Source: Veillonella sp. 3310 (GTDB lineage Bacteria; Bacillota; Negativicutes; Veillonellales; Veillonellaceae). From it: a stretch of 64,000 bases of DNA. This document shows, one piece after another, positions 16,873 through 24,856 of this stretch; position 1 is the first letter of the stretch, and each line of letters opens with the position of its first letter. The translations under genes and the position numbers were made by a program. The DNA lies in assembly GCF_003999875.1 (NCBI RefSeq), contig NZ_RQVJ01000004.1, forward strand, positions 78,676 to 142,675, given 5' to 3'. Under the pieces are notes generated by a model that was not told where the DNA came from, did no database searches, and saw only the letters and a list, made by a program, of their open reading frames with translations.

Positions 16873-17610
16873 CTATCGACTATTCAACAATTCCGCAATG
16901 TGCATCACACGGATATGGCGATCAATTTCGCCTTCTTTGTAAAGTCGATCTAACATACCTTCAATATTCATCAAGCAAGCCATATCGGAACCTGCTACAA
17001 TGTTAGCGCCAGAATCAGCGATATTCAACGCTTTTTCTTTTGTCATAACAGCGGAAATTTCAGGATTTTTTACTGTGAAAGTACCACCAAATCCACAACA
17101 ACGCTCAGCACGATGCAATGGTAAATATTCTAAACCTTGAATACCTGCTAATAATTTCATAGGTTGTTCTTTGATTTCCATCAAGCGTGTTACGTGGCAA
17201 GATTTATGGTATGTCACTTTGTCATTAAAGCGAGCACCCACATCAGTTACCCCTAATACGTCAACGATGAATTGTGTGAACTCATAAATTTTAGAGCTCA
17301 ATCTTTCAGCTCGTGCTAACCATTCTGGTTCATCTTTTAAAATATGATGATACTCATCGCGAATAGCGAACGCACAAGATCCAGACATGCTCACTACATA
17401 ATCAGCATTTTCGAATTGTTCAATTGTGTTTTTGATAGCTCCTTTTGCAGCTTCGTTATAACCAGAGTTAACAAACATCTGACCACAGCACACTTGCTTC
17501 TTAGGAACTGTTAATTCGCAGCCAAGGTTTTCAAGAACCTTTACACCTGCCATGCCTACATGAGGGTAGAACATATCAATCAAACATTGTTGAAATAAAT
17601 GAATTTTCAT
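16873..17610 (-). CDS. lutA: Lactate utilization (Fe-S)-binding protein LutA
   Basis: LutA (245 residues) carries two CCG domains (DUF3483-type) that bind iron-sulfur clusters or contact heterodisulfide-like cofactors: VCCGQMFVNSGYNEAAKGA near residue 41 and RCCGFGGTFTVKNPEIS near residue 165, each preceded by its own upstream cysteines. It is the first gene of lutABC, with GAGGATG before the start. The 528-base region upstream is likely to hold its control sites; palindromes there are noted separately. No LutR-type regulator is adjacent. Confidence 0.95.
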   Translation of the reverse strand: MKIHLFQQCLIDMFYPHVGMAGVKVLENLGCELTVPKKQVCCGQMFVNSGYNEAAKGAIKNTIEQFENADYVVSMSGSCAFAIRDEYHHILKDEPEWLARAERLSSKIYEFTQFIVDVLGVTDVGARFNDKVTYHKSCHVTRLMEIKEQPMKLLAGIQGLEYLPLHRAERCCGFGGTFTVKNPEISAVMTKEKALNIADSGANIVAGSDMACLMNIEGMLDRLYKEGEIDRHIRVMHIAELLNSR

Positions 17611-18138
17611 TTTTTCACATCCTCAACTTTAAAGTAAACTACTATCACTTGATTGGCAAAATGCAACAATCGTATTCCATCTATGTACTATTTAGAACAA
17701 TCTAGTCTAAATAGTTTTTTGATGATTTTATTATATAGTAAATTTTCTGTAATTACAAAAGACTTGCAATATTAGCAAGAAGCCATTTTTATGCCTATTT
17801 GCTATTCATTATCAATCGGCCAGTTTGTAGCAAAAATCACACGTTTTCCCTAGTCGTATCAAGCCTTATAGCATCAAGGCTTGTATAATTTTTATGTATT
17901 TTAATACATATCAAATCTTCTATTAAAACACACATGTCTTTTCATTCGTTAATTCCTACCCAAAATTAGTTCTATAACCAAAACTCATAATAGAAATAAC
18001 TATCAATGTATAATTCAACTTTTTCTATAGTAAATTCATTGATAAATATCACTCTTTTCGCATGGAGCGAATCTTTCAAATATGGTATGATAAACATACT
18101 AGAACACAATTCGATTCTCTATATCTGGAGGTCTTTTT
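17611..18138. other. Divergent regulatory region between lutABC and the SLH gene
   Basis: No gene is supported. The region is AT-rich and contains three clean inverted repeats: CTTGC/GCAAG at 17762-17778, CAAGCCTT/AAGGCTTG at 17860-17883 (8 bp, loop of 8), and ATGTATT/AATACAT at 17893-17908 with a 2-base spacer. The last looks like a regulator operator and the middle one like a short hairpin. Both genes read away from this stretch. Confidence 0.5.
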
Positions 18139-19296
18139 ATGAAACGTATAATAACAGCATTTTTTTTAACTACATTTCCTATAATACTAGCCCAAGCACA
18201 AGCTCCAACCTCACTCTCCACCAGTGCGCTTCCTGTGGCACCTAATACATTTACCTACTCACAGCCCAACAGTATTCCTACTTTTGATCGAATCCAAAAA
18301 TATCGTTTTACCGATGTACCAACTAATTTTTGGGCCTTTGAGTCGATTACAAAAATGACAAAGGAAGGTCTCATGAGTGGCTATCGTAATGGTACATTCA
18401 AGCCGAATGATCCCTTATCTCGTGAAGAGGCTGCCTCCTTATTCAGCAAGATGCTCGGTGATACGCCTTCCATCATGTTAGCTAGCTCTTTCTCAGACAT
18501 CACCTCTGATCGTTGGTCCTCCTTAGCCATTGAAAGCGTCGCAAGGGCTAATATCATCAGTGGCTATGGCGATTCTACCTATCGTCCAGAACAGTATATG
18601 TCTCGCCAAGAGTTTGCCGTTGTGGCAGATAAGTTTTTACACTACCAAGGATACCGAACAGAAGACCCTACTGCATTAGATACAATTCACTTTAGCGATC
18701 AAAAATTCATTGCTCCATGGGCGCAATCTTCGGTACGTGAATTAGCTCTATTTGGATTTATCAACTACAGCACAACCGGTTTGTTCAATCCTGAAAAATA
18801 TGTAACACGGGCAGAAGCTGCAGAAATTACCTATCGTTTACTCTTCTCCAAAGAATCGACTGCTATTCAACACACTATTCAGCAACAGCAAATGGAAGAA
18901 ACCGCACGAGGTCTGATCAAAAAAACATTTGGTGAAAACTATGATTTCCACAACCGTGGAGCCATGTTCTGGCGTGACGGCAAGTTAGTCATTTCCTTCA
19001 CCTCTTCTAGTGATGTGAAAGCCATTACTGCAGAAACGGCTTACATCAAAGATAAAAACTTCTTAGATAATCACATCATTACAACAGGTACCTATAGCTT
19101 AGGGGACTTCGATAATTTACAAACCGATGCAGCCTACTTGTATCGTCAGTTGGAACCCCATGGTACTATCCTAGCTGTAACACCTACACCAAATGTAGAT
19201 GGATTAATTTTAACCGTAGACAAATTACATGCTACGACACAAACAGCGTTTATGAAAAAATTTGGCAAGAAAATCCAGCTCAAAACTAATTCCTAA
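18139..19296 (+). CDS. Exported protein with three SLH domains
   Basis: The 385-residue protein has a signal peptide (MKRIITAFFLTTFPIILAQA) and three S-layer homology domains: FTDVPTNFWAFESI...GTFKPNDPLSREEA (residues about 55-105), FSDITSDRWSSLAI...STYRPEQYMSRQEF (about 118-165) and FSDQKFIAPWAQSS...GLFNPEKYVTRAEA (about 182-235). The C-terminal 140 residues belong to no family I recognise. SLH domains anchor proteins to the cell wall; in Selenomonas-type bacteria they bind polyamine-modified peptidoglycan and tether the outer membrane. This copy has no beta-barrel, so it is a periplasmic wall-binding protein and not an OmpM-type tether. TGGAGG precedes the start. A bidirectional terminator follows. 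Confidence 0.88.
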   Translation: MKRIITAFFLTTFPIILAQAQAPTSLSTSALPVAPNTFTYSQPNSIPTFDRIQKYRFTDVPTNFWAFESITKMTKEGLMSGYRNGTFKPNDPLSREEAASLFSKMLGDTPSIMLASSFSDITSDRWSSLAIESVARANIISGYGDSTYRPEQYMSRQEFAVVADKFLHYQGYRTEDPTALDTIHFSDQKFIAPWAQSSVRELALFGFINYSTTGLFNPEKYVTRAEAAEITYRLLFSKESTAIQHTIQQQQMEETARGLIKKTFGENYDFHNRGAMFWRDGKLVISFTSSSDVKAITAETAYIKDKNFLDNHIITTGTYSLGDFDNLQTDAAYLYRQLEPHGTILAVTPTPNVDGLILTVDKLHATTQTAFMKKFGKKIQLKTNS

Positions 19297-19402
19297 GCAT
19301 GCATTAATTAGCAATGCACTAGAGCAGCTAGCTCTAATACAACATGCCATATCTAATGTAAAGCCATATTATTATTTTTATATTTTCATGATGGCACATA
19401 GA

Positions 19403-19444
19403 AAAAGAGGAACGTTGATACGATTTGATCAACGTTCCTCTTTT
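19403..19444. terminator. Bidirectional inverted-repeat terminator (dispersed family)
   Basis: Seventeen-base arms AAAAGAGGAACGTTGAT / ATCAACGTTCCTCTTTT, perfectly complementary, lie between the convergent SLH gene and dapF, with A- and T-runs at either side. It is the clearest copy of a repeat found six times in the window. Confidence 0.8.
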
Positions 19445-19555
19445 ATCGTTAACATGTATTATATTCCTAAGACTACATGGCGATGTCATTATATCTTGAT
19501 TATTTATATAATTTAAGTGCTCACACTTCTTATGTTTCTACCTATTAGCATCTAT

Positions 19556-20395
19556 CTAACAAGTTACAGACTCTAAATTTAACGTGAATACCTCTGCAGC
19601 AGGTCCTGTCATATACACTGTTCCGTCCTCATCATAGTCGATGTGCAAAGTACCAAGGTATAATTCCACATCTACAGAGCGACCAGTAAGACCTTTTTCA
19701 TGAGCCATAACAGCACTAGAGCAAGAGCCTGTACCACATGCCAATGTTGCCCCTGCACCACGTTCCCAAGTGCGGACTTTCACGGTATTTTCATCCACTA
19801 CTTGTACAAAGTTTACATTCGTCCCTCTTGGGAAAAGTGGATGTTTTTCAATCTTTGGCCCTAATACTGTCAACGGAACTGTCGTTACATCTTCTACGAA
19901 CACTTCTGTATGCGGCACCCCTAACAACACAGAACTCACCACATAGGATTTGCCATCTACATCAATGGTATAGTCAATCACTTTGCCTGCTTCTATCTCC
20001 ATGGGAATATCCTTTGCTGGGAAAGTCGGTTTGCCCATGTTTACTTTCACCAGTTTAGCCACCCCATCCTCTGCAATAATAGTAGGTGTCATAATACCTG
20101 CTAGCGTTTCTACCGTGAATACTTCTTTGTCAATAATCTTGCGGTCGTACGCATACTTCGCAAAGCAACGAATACCATTGCCACACATTTCCGCTTCACT
20201 ACCATCAGAATTAATAATGCGCATGCGCACATCCGCTACCTTAGAAGGCATGACAATAACAAGACCATCTGCGCCGATACCTGTATGACGATCACAAAGA
20301 CGTTGTGCCATACCTGTCACATCAAATTGGCTTGTACCATCATCGAAGAAAACGATAAAATCATTTCCTAAACCATGCATTTTTGTTATTTTCAT
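19556..20395 (-). CDS. dapF: Diaminopimelate epimerase
   Basis: DapF converts LL- to meso-diaminopimelate for lysine and peptidoglycan synthesis. Both catalytic cysteine loops are present: MCGNGIRCFAKYAYD near residue 72 and ACGTGSCSSAVMAHE near residue 220. The start MKITKMHGLGNDFIVF is the classical one, and 279 residues is normal length. It is flanked by the SLH gene (convergent) and a DeoR regulator (divergent), so it appears monocistronic. AAGGAGATACG-like spacing (GGAGATACGT) precedes the ATG. Confidence 0.96.
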   Translation of the reverse strand: MKITKMHGLGNDFIVFFDDGTSQFDVTGMAQRLCDRHTGIGADGLVIVMPSKVADVRMRIINSDGSEAEMCGNGIRCFAKYAYDRKIIDKEVFTVETLAGIMTPTIIAEDGVAKLVKVNMGKPTFPAKDIPMEIEAGKVIDYTIDVDGKSYVVSSVLLGVPHTEVFVEDVTTVPLTVLGPKIEKHPLFPRGTNVNFVQVVDENTVKVRTWERGAGATLACGTGSCSSAVMAHEKGLTGRSVDVELYLGTLHIDYDEDGTVYMTGPAAEVFTLNLESVTC

Positions 20396-20611
20396 ACGTA
20401 TCTCCTCATCTGTATTATCTAATCTCTATCCGCACAGAGCGGATATTTAATTTATCGCAAAATATAGTCTTTACTTTTATACATTTTGATGAAAACCACC
20501 TTAGACTACTATAATTTATTTGTCATTTATATTACCATGAATATAGGAAAAATAATAGGTACGTTTTCCTAAGCAGTATTAGGTTAATCATATATTGGAG
20601 GTGATTTTACT

Positions 20612-21367
20612 ATGCTTCCTGAAGAACGTTATTCTGCTATTTTACGACGCTTGAAACAAAATCGTGTAGTTACCGTACATGAACTGGTAAGAGCTTTGTC
20701 TTCTTCAGCGCCCACAATACGCAGAGATTTAGCCTATCTCCACAACAAAGGTTTATTACAAAAGGTTCACGGTGGTGCTGCGAGCCTCACAATCGATCAT
20801 ACAACAACGGACATTGATATGGTTCCTAAATCTGTCATGTACCGTGATGCGAAAGAATCTATTGCTCTAGCTGCTTCTGAGCTTGTGAGCTCCTCTGGGT
20901 TCATCTTTATCGATGCGGGCAGTACAACAGAAATGGTATTACACTATCTACAGCATACGAATGCAACCTTTGTAACAAATGGCATTCACCATGCTACACA
21001 CTTGGCATCACGTCATTTGAAAGTCATCTTATTAGGTGGCGCTGTAAATCCCATTTCCTCATCAATCGTCGGTAGCGTAGCCCTTAATCAATTGGAATCG
21101 TATAACTTTACTCAAGGGTTCTTTGGCACCCATGGTATTAGTTTTAAATCAGGCTTTACTACAGAAGATCCTCTTGATGCGTCTGTGAAAGAAAAAGCAT
21201 TACAAAAATGTCACAATGCCTTCGTCTTAGCAGATCCATCCAAGTTTGATCGCATTTCATCTGTAACCTTTGCCTCCATTGATAAAGCGTCTATTATTAC
21301 TACGAAATTACCTAATGAATTATATCGGAACTATGCAAATATTCAAGAAGTTGATCATCATCGTTAA
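20612..21367 (+). CDS. DeoR/GlpR-family transcriptional regulator
   Basis: At 251 residues the protein shows an N-terminal winged helix-turn-helix (VTVHELVRALSSSAPTIRRD) and the family's KVHGGA linker near residue 56. The C-terminal sugar-phosphate sensor domain follows, with FIDAGSTTEMVLHYL and VTNGIHHA typical of the phosphosugar-binding fold. Such proteins usually repress sugar catabolism genes. No sugar operon is adjacent: dapF is divergent and mscL follows after a terminator. The effector and target are therefore unknown. TGGAGGTGA precedes the start at good distance. Confidence 0.88.
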   Translation: MLPEERYSAILRRLKQNRVVTVHELVRALSSSAPTIRRDLAYLHNKGLLQKVHGGAASLTIDHTTTDIDMVPKSVMYRDAKESIALAASELVSSSGFIFIDAGSTTEMVLHYLQHTNATFVTNGIHHATHLASRHLKVILLGGAVNPISSSIVGSVALNQLESYNFTQGFFGTHGISFKSGFTTEDPLDASVKEKALQKCHNAFVLADPSKFDRISSVTFASIDKASIITTKLPNELYRNYANIQEVDHHR

Positions 21368-21369
21368 TA

Positions 21370-21419
21370 CAAAAGCTGTCATCCATTGGTCTCTCCCCCA
21401 TATTGTATGACAGCTTTTT
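21370..21419 (+). terminator. Intrinsic terminator of the DeoR-type gene
   Basis: Arms AAAAGCTGTCAT and ATGACAGCTTTT (12 bp) with a 24-base loop are followed by further T residues, just after the stop codon. Confidence 0.75.
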
Positions 21420-21546
21420 TGTAATCTATGAATCATTGTTTATCTATGCATTTATTTTATACTTCAACATCTATCTTTTTCGATGTATTTGCGTTATAAT
21501 ATACATTATATTTTTTTAGTTTGTAAGTTTTGAAATGGAGATTAGT

Positions 21547-21990
21547 ATGAGTTTTTTCAAAGATTTTAAAGACTTTGCCATGCGCGGTAACGTAGTAGAT
21601 TTAGCTGTGGGCGTTATCATTGGTGCCGCTTTTGGTAAAATTGTTACTTCTTTAGTAAATGATGTGGTTATGCCGCCTATCGGTTTATTATTAGGTGGTG
21701 TAGACTTTTCCAATTTATTTATTCCTTTAACTACTAGTGGTGCTCCTACTACCTTGGCAGAAGCAAAAGCAGCTGGTATCCCTGTACTAGCCTATGGTCT
21801 TTTCTTGAATACAGTGTTTGAATTCCTTATCATTGCTTTCTGTATTTTCGCAATTATCAGCCAAATCAAGCGTTTTACACCTGCAGAAGCGCCGGTTGAA
21901 GTCCGTAAATGCGACTATTGCCGTGAAACAATTGCTGACGATGCAACACGCTGTCCACATTGCACAGCTGAATTGGCTATCAAAGAATGA
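21547..21990 (+). CDS. mscL: Large-conductance mechanosensitive channel with C-terminal zinc ribbon
   Basis: MscL opens a wide pore at near-lytic tension. The 147-residue protein begins [20 protein letters not shown], followed by the pore helix ([20 protein letters not shown]), the periplasmic loop (about 50-75) and TM2 ([16 protein letters not shown]). I start at 21547 because GGAG lies 6 bases upstream; the ATG at 21535 precedes that site. Instead of the usual charged C-terminal helical bundle, the last 30 residues contain CDYC...CPHC, a zinc-ribbon-like knuckle. Similar tails occur in some other MscL proteins to my knowledge. Its effect on gating is unknown. Confidence 0.93.
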   Translation: MSFFKDFKDFAMRGNVVDLAVGVIIGAAFGKIVTSLVNDVVMPPIGLLLGGVDFSNLFIPLTTSGAPTTLAEAKAAGIPVLAYGLFLNTVFEFLIIAFCIFAIISQIKRFTPAEAPVEVRKCDYCRETIADDATRCPHCTAELAIKE

Positions 21991-22051
21991 TAGGTTCAAC
22001 AACTCCTAGCTTCTATCTTTTTGAATTTTAACTTCATACAATATTAATAGG

Positions 22052-22079
22052 AAAGGACTGACACAAGTGTCAGTCCTTT
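22052..22079 (+). terminator. Intrinsic terminator of mscL
   Basis: Thirteen-base perfect arms AAAGGACTGACAC / GTGTCAGTCCTTT with a 2-base loop lie 62 bases past the mscL stop. Confidence 0.7.
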
Positions 22080-22476
22080 ACCTATAATTAGTATTATGTG
22101 AAATGCATAATGCATGATCACAACAAACCTAGCATATACTTTTATTATGTATATTGCTTTTCAAATATAGCATAACTAGATATTTAAAATCAAGTTTTAA
22201 AATATTCATTTCGCAAATGCCAATAAATCCATTAATACAAGGGGTTCTCGACTCTTGAAATCGGTTGATGACATCGTTATAAACACATGTAATCTAGACA
22301 ATATATAAAATAATTATCATCTTGATTCTTTCCTATATTTATAAGTATAATACACGAAATATAGATTATACAGGATAATCAAGACAGTCCCCTAAAAACA
22401 TAGATAGAGCAAATCATCTTGTTACTCTGTTATCCTGTTTAACTATAAAGGACTGTAACAAAATGAATCTAAATAC

Positions 22477-22517
22477 AATAGAGGAAAGTTGATCAAAAAT
22501 ATCAACTTTCCTCTATT
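22477..22517. terminator. Inverted-repeat terminator (dispersed family)
   Basis: Arms AATAGAGGAAAGTTGAT / ATCAACTTTCCTCTATT (17 bp) with a 7-base loop lie downstream of both mscL and the autotransporter gene, which converge here. One substitution relative to the 19403 copy (ACGTT to AAGTT) is matched by a compensating change in the other arm. Confidence 0.75.
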
Positions 22518-22610
22518 ATTTTAAATGTTACTATTGTAATTTCTATGCAATTATTATTCATATAGTATTGCATATCAGTAAATGTAACACAGTATACTAG
22601 AACCTATGGA

Positions 22611-24650
22611 TTATTTACCTTGTTGCATACTTGTCATGGTATTCATTAACATAGCAATTTTTTGATTTTGATCTTCTAATTGAGCTTTCAATGTATCAAT
22701 TTCTTTTGCCATTGCCACTTTAGTCATAGGGATATGTCCACGTTGACCAACTTTTAAGCTTACGCCTACATTAAATAATTTTTCACCATTTCCTACAGTA
22801 CCGCCAAGGCTAACCATAGTATCTTCATTTGGACGATAGAATGCACCTAAAGCTAATGCATTACCGCTGTGGTAGTTACCATAACCAGCTGCAATACTCC
22901 ATGTATCATTACCATCAAACTCCAATGGATGTAATGCTGCTAACGCTGCAGAACCAGCTACTGCTTTGTCCATACGAGAGTTCACACGGTTTTCTAAGGC
23001 ATTCATATTTTGGTTAATACCATCAATTTTACTATTAATATTTGTAGTTGCTGTATTGATATCTCCCAATTTTTGGTTAATTGTAGATTCAATATTTTCT
23101 TTTACTGTATATAATTGGCTACCATTAACTGCATCTTTAGAATCTTTTGATACTTTACCATCAGCTACATTAGTAACTTTTGTATCGTTTGCGTTAATAC
23201 CATCTTTTGTAACAAATTGTTTGTTATCAATTGTGATACCATTTGTATCTACTTTTGTAGCTCCTGTTGTGACTGTATCTACTGTAAGATCTTTATTCAC
23301 AGCTACTGTATAGATAGGGTGTCCGTCTTTTCCATTAGTGGAAGGCGTTACTGTCACATTATCGCCAGCTTTTACTTCTGTTTTTACTGCTTTGATAGCA
23401 GCATCAACAGTATCTTTACCTGTACCACCAATATCAGTTACTTTTACAGATCCATCATCTTCAATAGTTGCATTACCACCTAATGCAGTTTTTAAGGATT
23501 CTGCTGTATTTTTTACTTTGTTAACTTTTTCTTCTACTTTATGTAGTTGATCACCATTCACGGCGTCTTTGGAGCCTGCCGCTACCTTACCAGCGCCTAC
23601 ATTTTTGATTGCTTGGTCATTCGCATTCAATCCAGCGACAGAAACATAGTTTTTATCTCCAATGCTAAGACCATTAGCATCCATTTTTGTTGTTCCAGTT
23701 GTTACACTATTTAATGTAATATCATCTTTTACAGCTACTTTGTAGATAGCTTGTCCGTCAGTACCCTCGTCTTTAGTAACAGTTACATTCTTGCCTTCTG
23801 CTACTTCTGTTTTACCCGCTTTGATTGCATCAGAAATAGTAGCTTTTCCTGTACCACCAATATTTGTAACAGTAATTTTACCATTCTCATCAACCTTTGC
23901 ATCACCGCCTACGATGTTTTTAACAGAACCAGCCACATTAGCTAGTGTAGCTAGAGTTGAATATAATTGGCTACCATTCATGGCATCCGTTGAATCAGCA
24001 GTTACTTGACCTGCTGCCACATGTTGAATTTGTCGCTCTTTGCCTTTATCACCTACAGATAAGACAAACCCTGTGCCCTTTGCTAATTTATCTCCAGCAA
24101 AGTTTGTCAACTTTAATGTAGTATCATCTGATGTAACAGATGCATCTTTAGTAGCTACTCCTGCTGTGGTTCTAGCAAAAGATCCCAACGCTACAGAGTT
24201 ACCTAATGATGCCACCGCATAGGACTGATCTGCGCTTCCACCGCCGCCGATAGCTACACTATTTGCGGCAGCAATAGATCTAGAGCCTAAAGCTGTACCA
24301 TACCAAGAAGCTTGAGCACTATCTCCAACTGCTACTGCACGATTACTCTTCGCATTTGCACTACCACCTATTGCTACACCAGATTGTGCCTGCGTTCCTG
24401 TGCTACCTGCAGATGCGCCGGTACCGATAGCTATTGCATTTTCTCCATTTGTATTAGCATTTGGCCCAATAACAGTACTATTCTTTCCACCTGCATTTGA
24501 TCCTGCACCAAATGCTACATTATTATCAGCGCCAGTACCCGCTTCATTCAATGCAGCATCAGCTACATTCATGCCAATAGCACTCATAACCATAACAGCG
24601 CTCAACACTGCCGCTTTTAATGTTTGTTTTTTTCCTGTTGTTTTTAACAT
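22611..24650 (-). CDS. Trimeric autotransporter adhesin (YadA-like)
   Basis: This 679-residue surface protein has an extended signal peptide (cleavage after GMNVADA), a YadA-type head built of repeated xAIGxGA motifs (residues about 40-160), three neck motifs (DAMNGSQLY, DAVNGDQLH, DAVNGSQLY) separating two long homologous stalk repeats, and a membrane anchor (RMDKAVAGSAALAALHPL through LGGTVGNGEKLFNVGVSLKVG) near residues 545-630. Such proteins trimerise in the outer membrane and bind host or partner cells. Unusually the anchor is not C-terminal: about 45 more residues follow, with a heptad-like coiled coil (AKEIDTLKAQLEDQNQKIAM). The gene stands alone, with a terminator on either side. Confidence 0.92.
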   Translation of the reverse strand: MLKTTGKKQTLKAAVLSAVMVMSAIGMNVADAALNEAGTGADNNVAFGAGSNAGGKNSTVIGPNANTNGENAIAIGTGASAGSTGTQAQSGVAIGGSANAKSNRAVAVGDSAQASWYGTALGSRSIAAANSVAIGGGGSADQSYAVASLGNSVALGSFARTTAGVATKDASVTSDDTTLKLTNFAGDKLAKGTGFVLSVGDKGKERQIQHVAAGQVTADSTDAMNGSQLYSTLATLANVAGSVKNIVGGDAKVDENGKITVTNIGGTGKATISDAIKAGKTEVAEGKNVTVTKDEGTDGQAIYKVAVKDDITLNSVTTGTTKMDANGLSIGDKNYVSVAGLNANDQAIKNVGAGKVAAGSKDAVNGDQLHKVEEKVNKVKNTAESLKTALGGNATIEDDGSVKVTDIGGTGKDTVDAAIKAVKTEVKAGDNVTVTPSTNGKDGHPIYTVAVNKDLTVDTVTTGATKVDTNGITIDNKQFVTKDGINANDTKVTNVADGKVSKDSKDAVNGSQLYTVKENIESTINQKLGDINTATTNINSKIDGINQNMNALENRVNSRMDKAVAGSAALAALHPLEFDGNDTWSIAAGYGNYHSGNALALGAFYRPNEDTMVSLGGTVGNGEKLFNVGVSLKVGQRGHIPMTKVAMAKEIDTLKAQLEDQNQKIAMLMNTMTSMQQGK

Positions 24651-24800
24651 GTTCTTTTCCTCTTCCTTTACCTTTTCACTATAAAATAATCTATAAAATT
24701 GTTTATAATTCCTAAATCAAAAATTACAGTATTAAATGTTATAGATTTAATACCGTAATAATCAATCACATGTTCAATTATATATAATCTTCATGAAGAA

Positions 24801-24838
24801 AAAATGAAGAAAATATAAGTTCATGAAATCTTCATTTT
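24801..24838 (-). terminator. Intrinsic terminator of the APC permease
   Basis: Arms AAAATGAAGA (24801-24810) and TCTTCATTTT (24829-24838) form a 10-bp stem, and the minus strand continues with a T-rich run. It lies just beyond the permease stop at 24857. Confidence 0.6.
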
Positions 24839-24856
24839 CAAACTTGTATGTTGCTA

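Larger units (their letters stand above)
21991..22610. other. Intergenic region between mscL and the trimeric autotransporter
   Basis: No gene is supported in these 620 bases. The mscL terminator (22052-22079) and a dispersed inverted-repeat terminator (22477-22517) lie here, the latter preceded by GGACTGTAACAAAAT (22450-22464), a string also found before the copy at 41871. The remaining 350 bases are AT-rich without recognisable signals. Confidence 0.55.
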
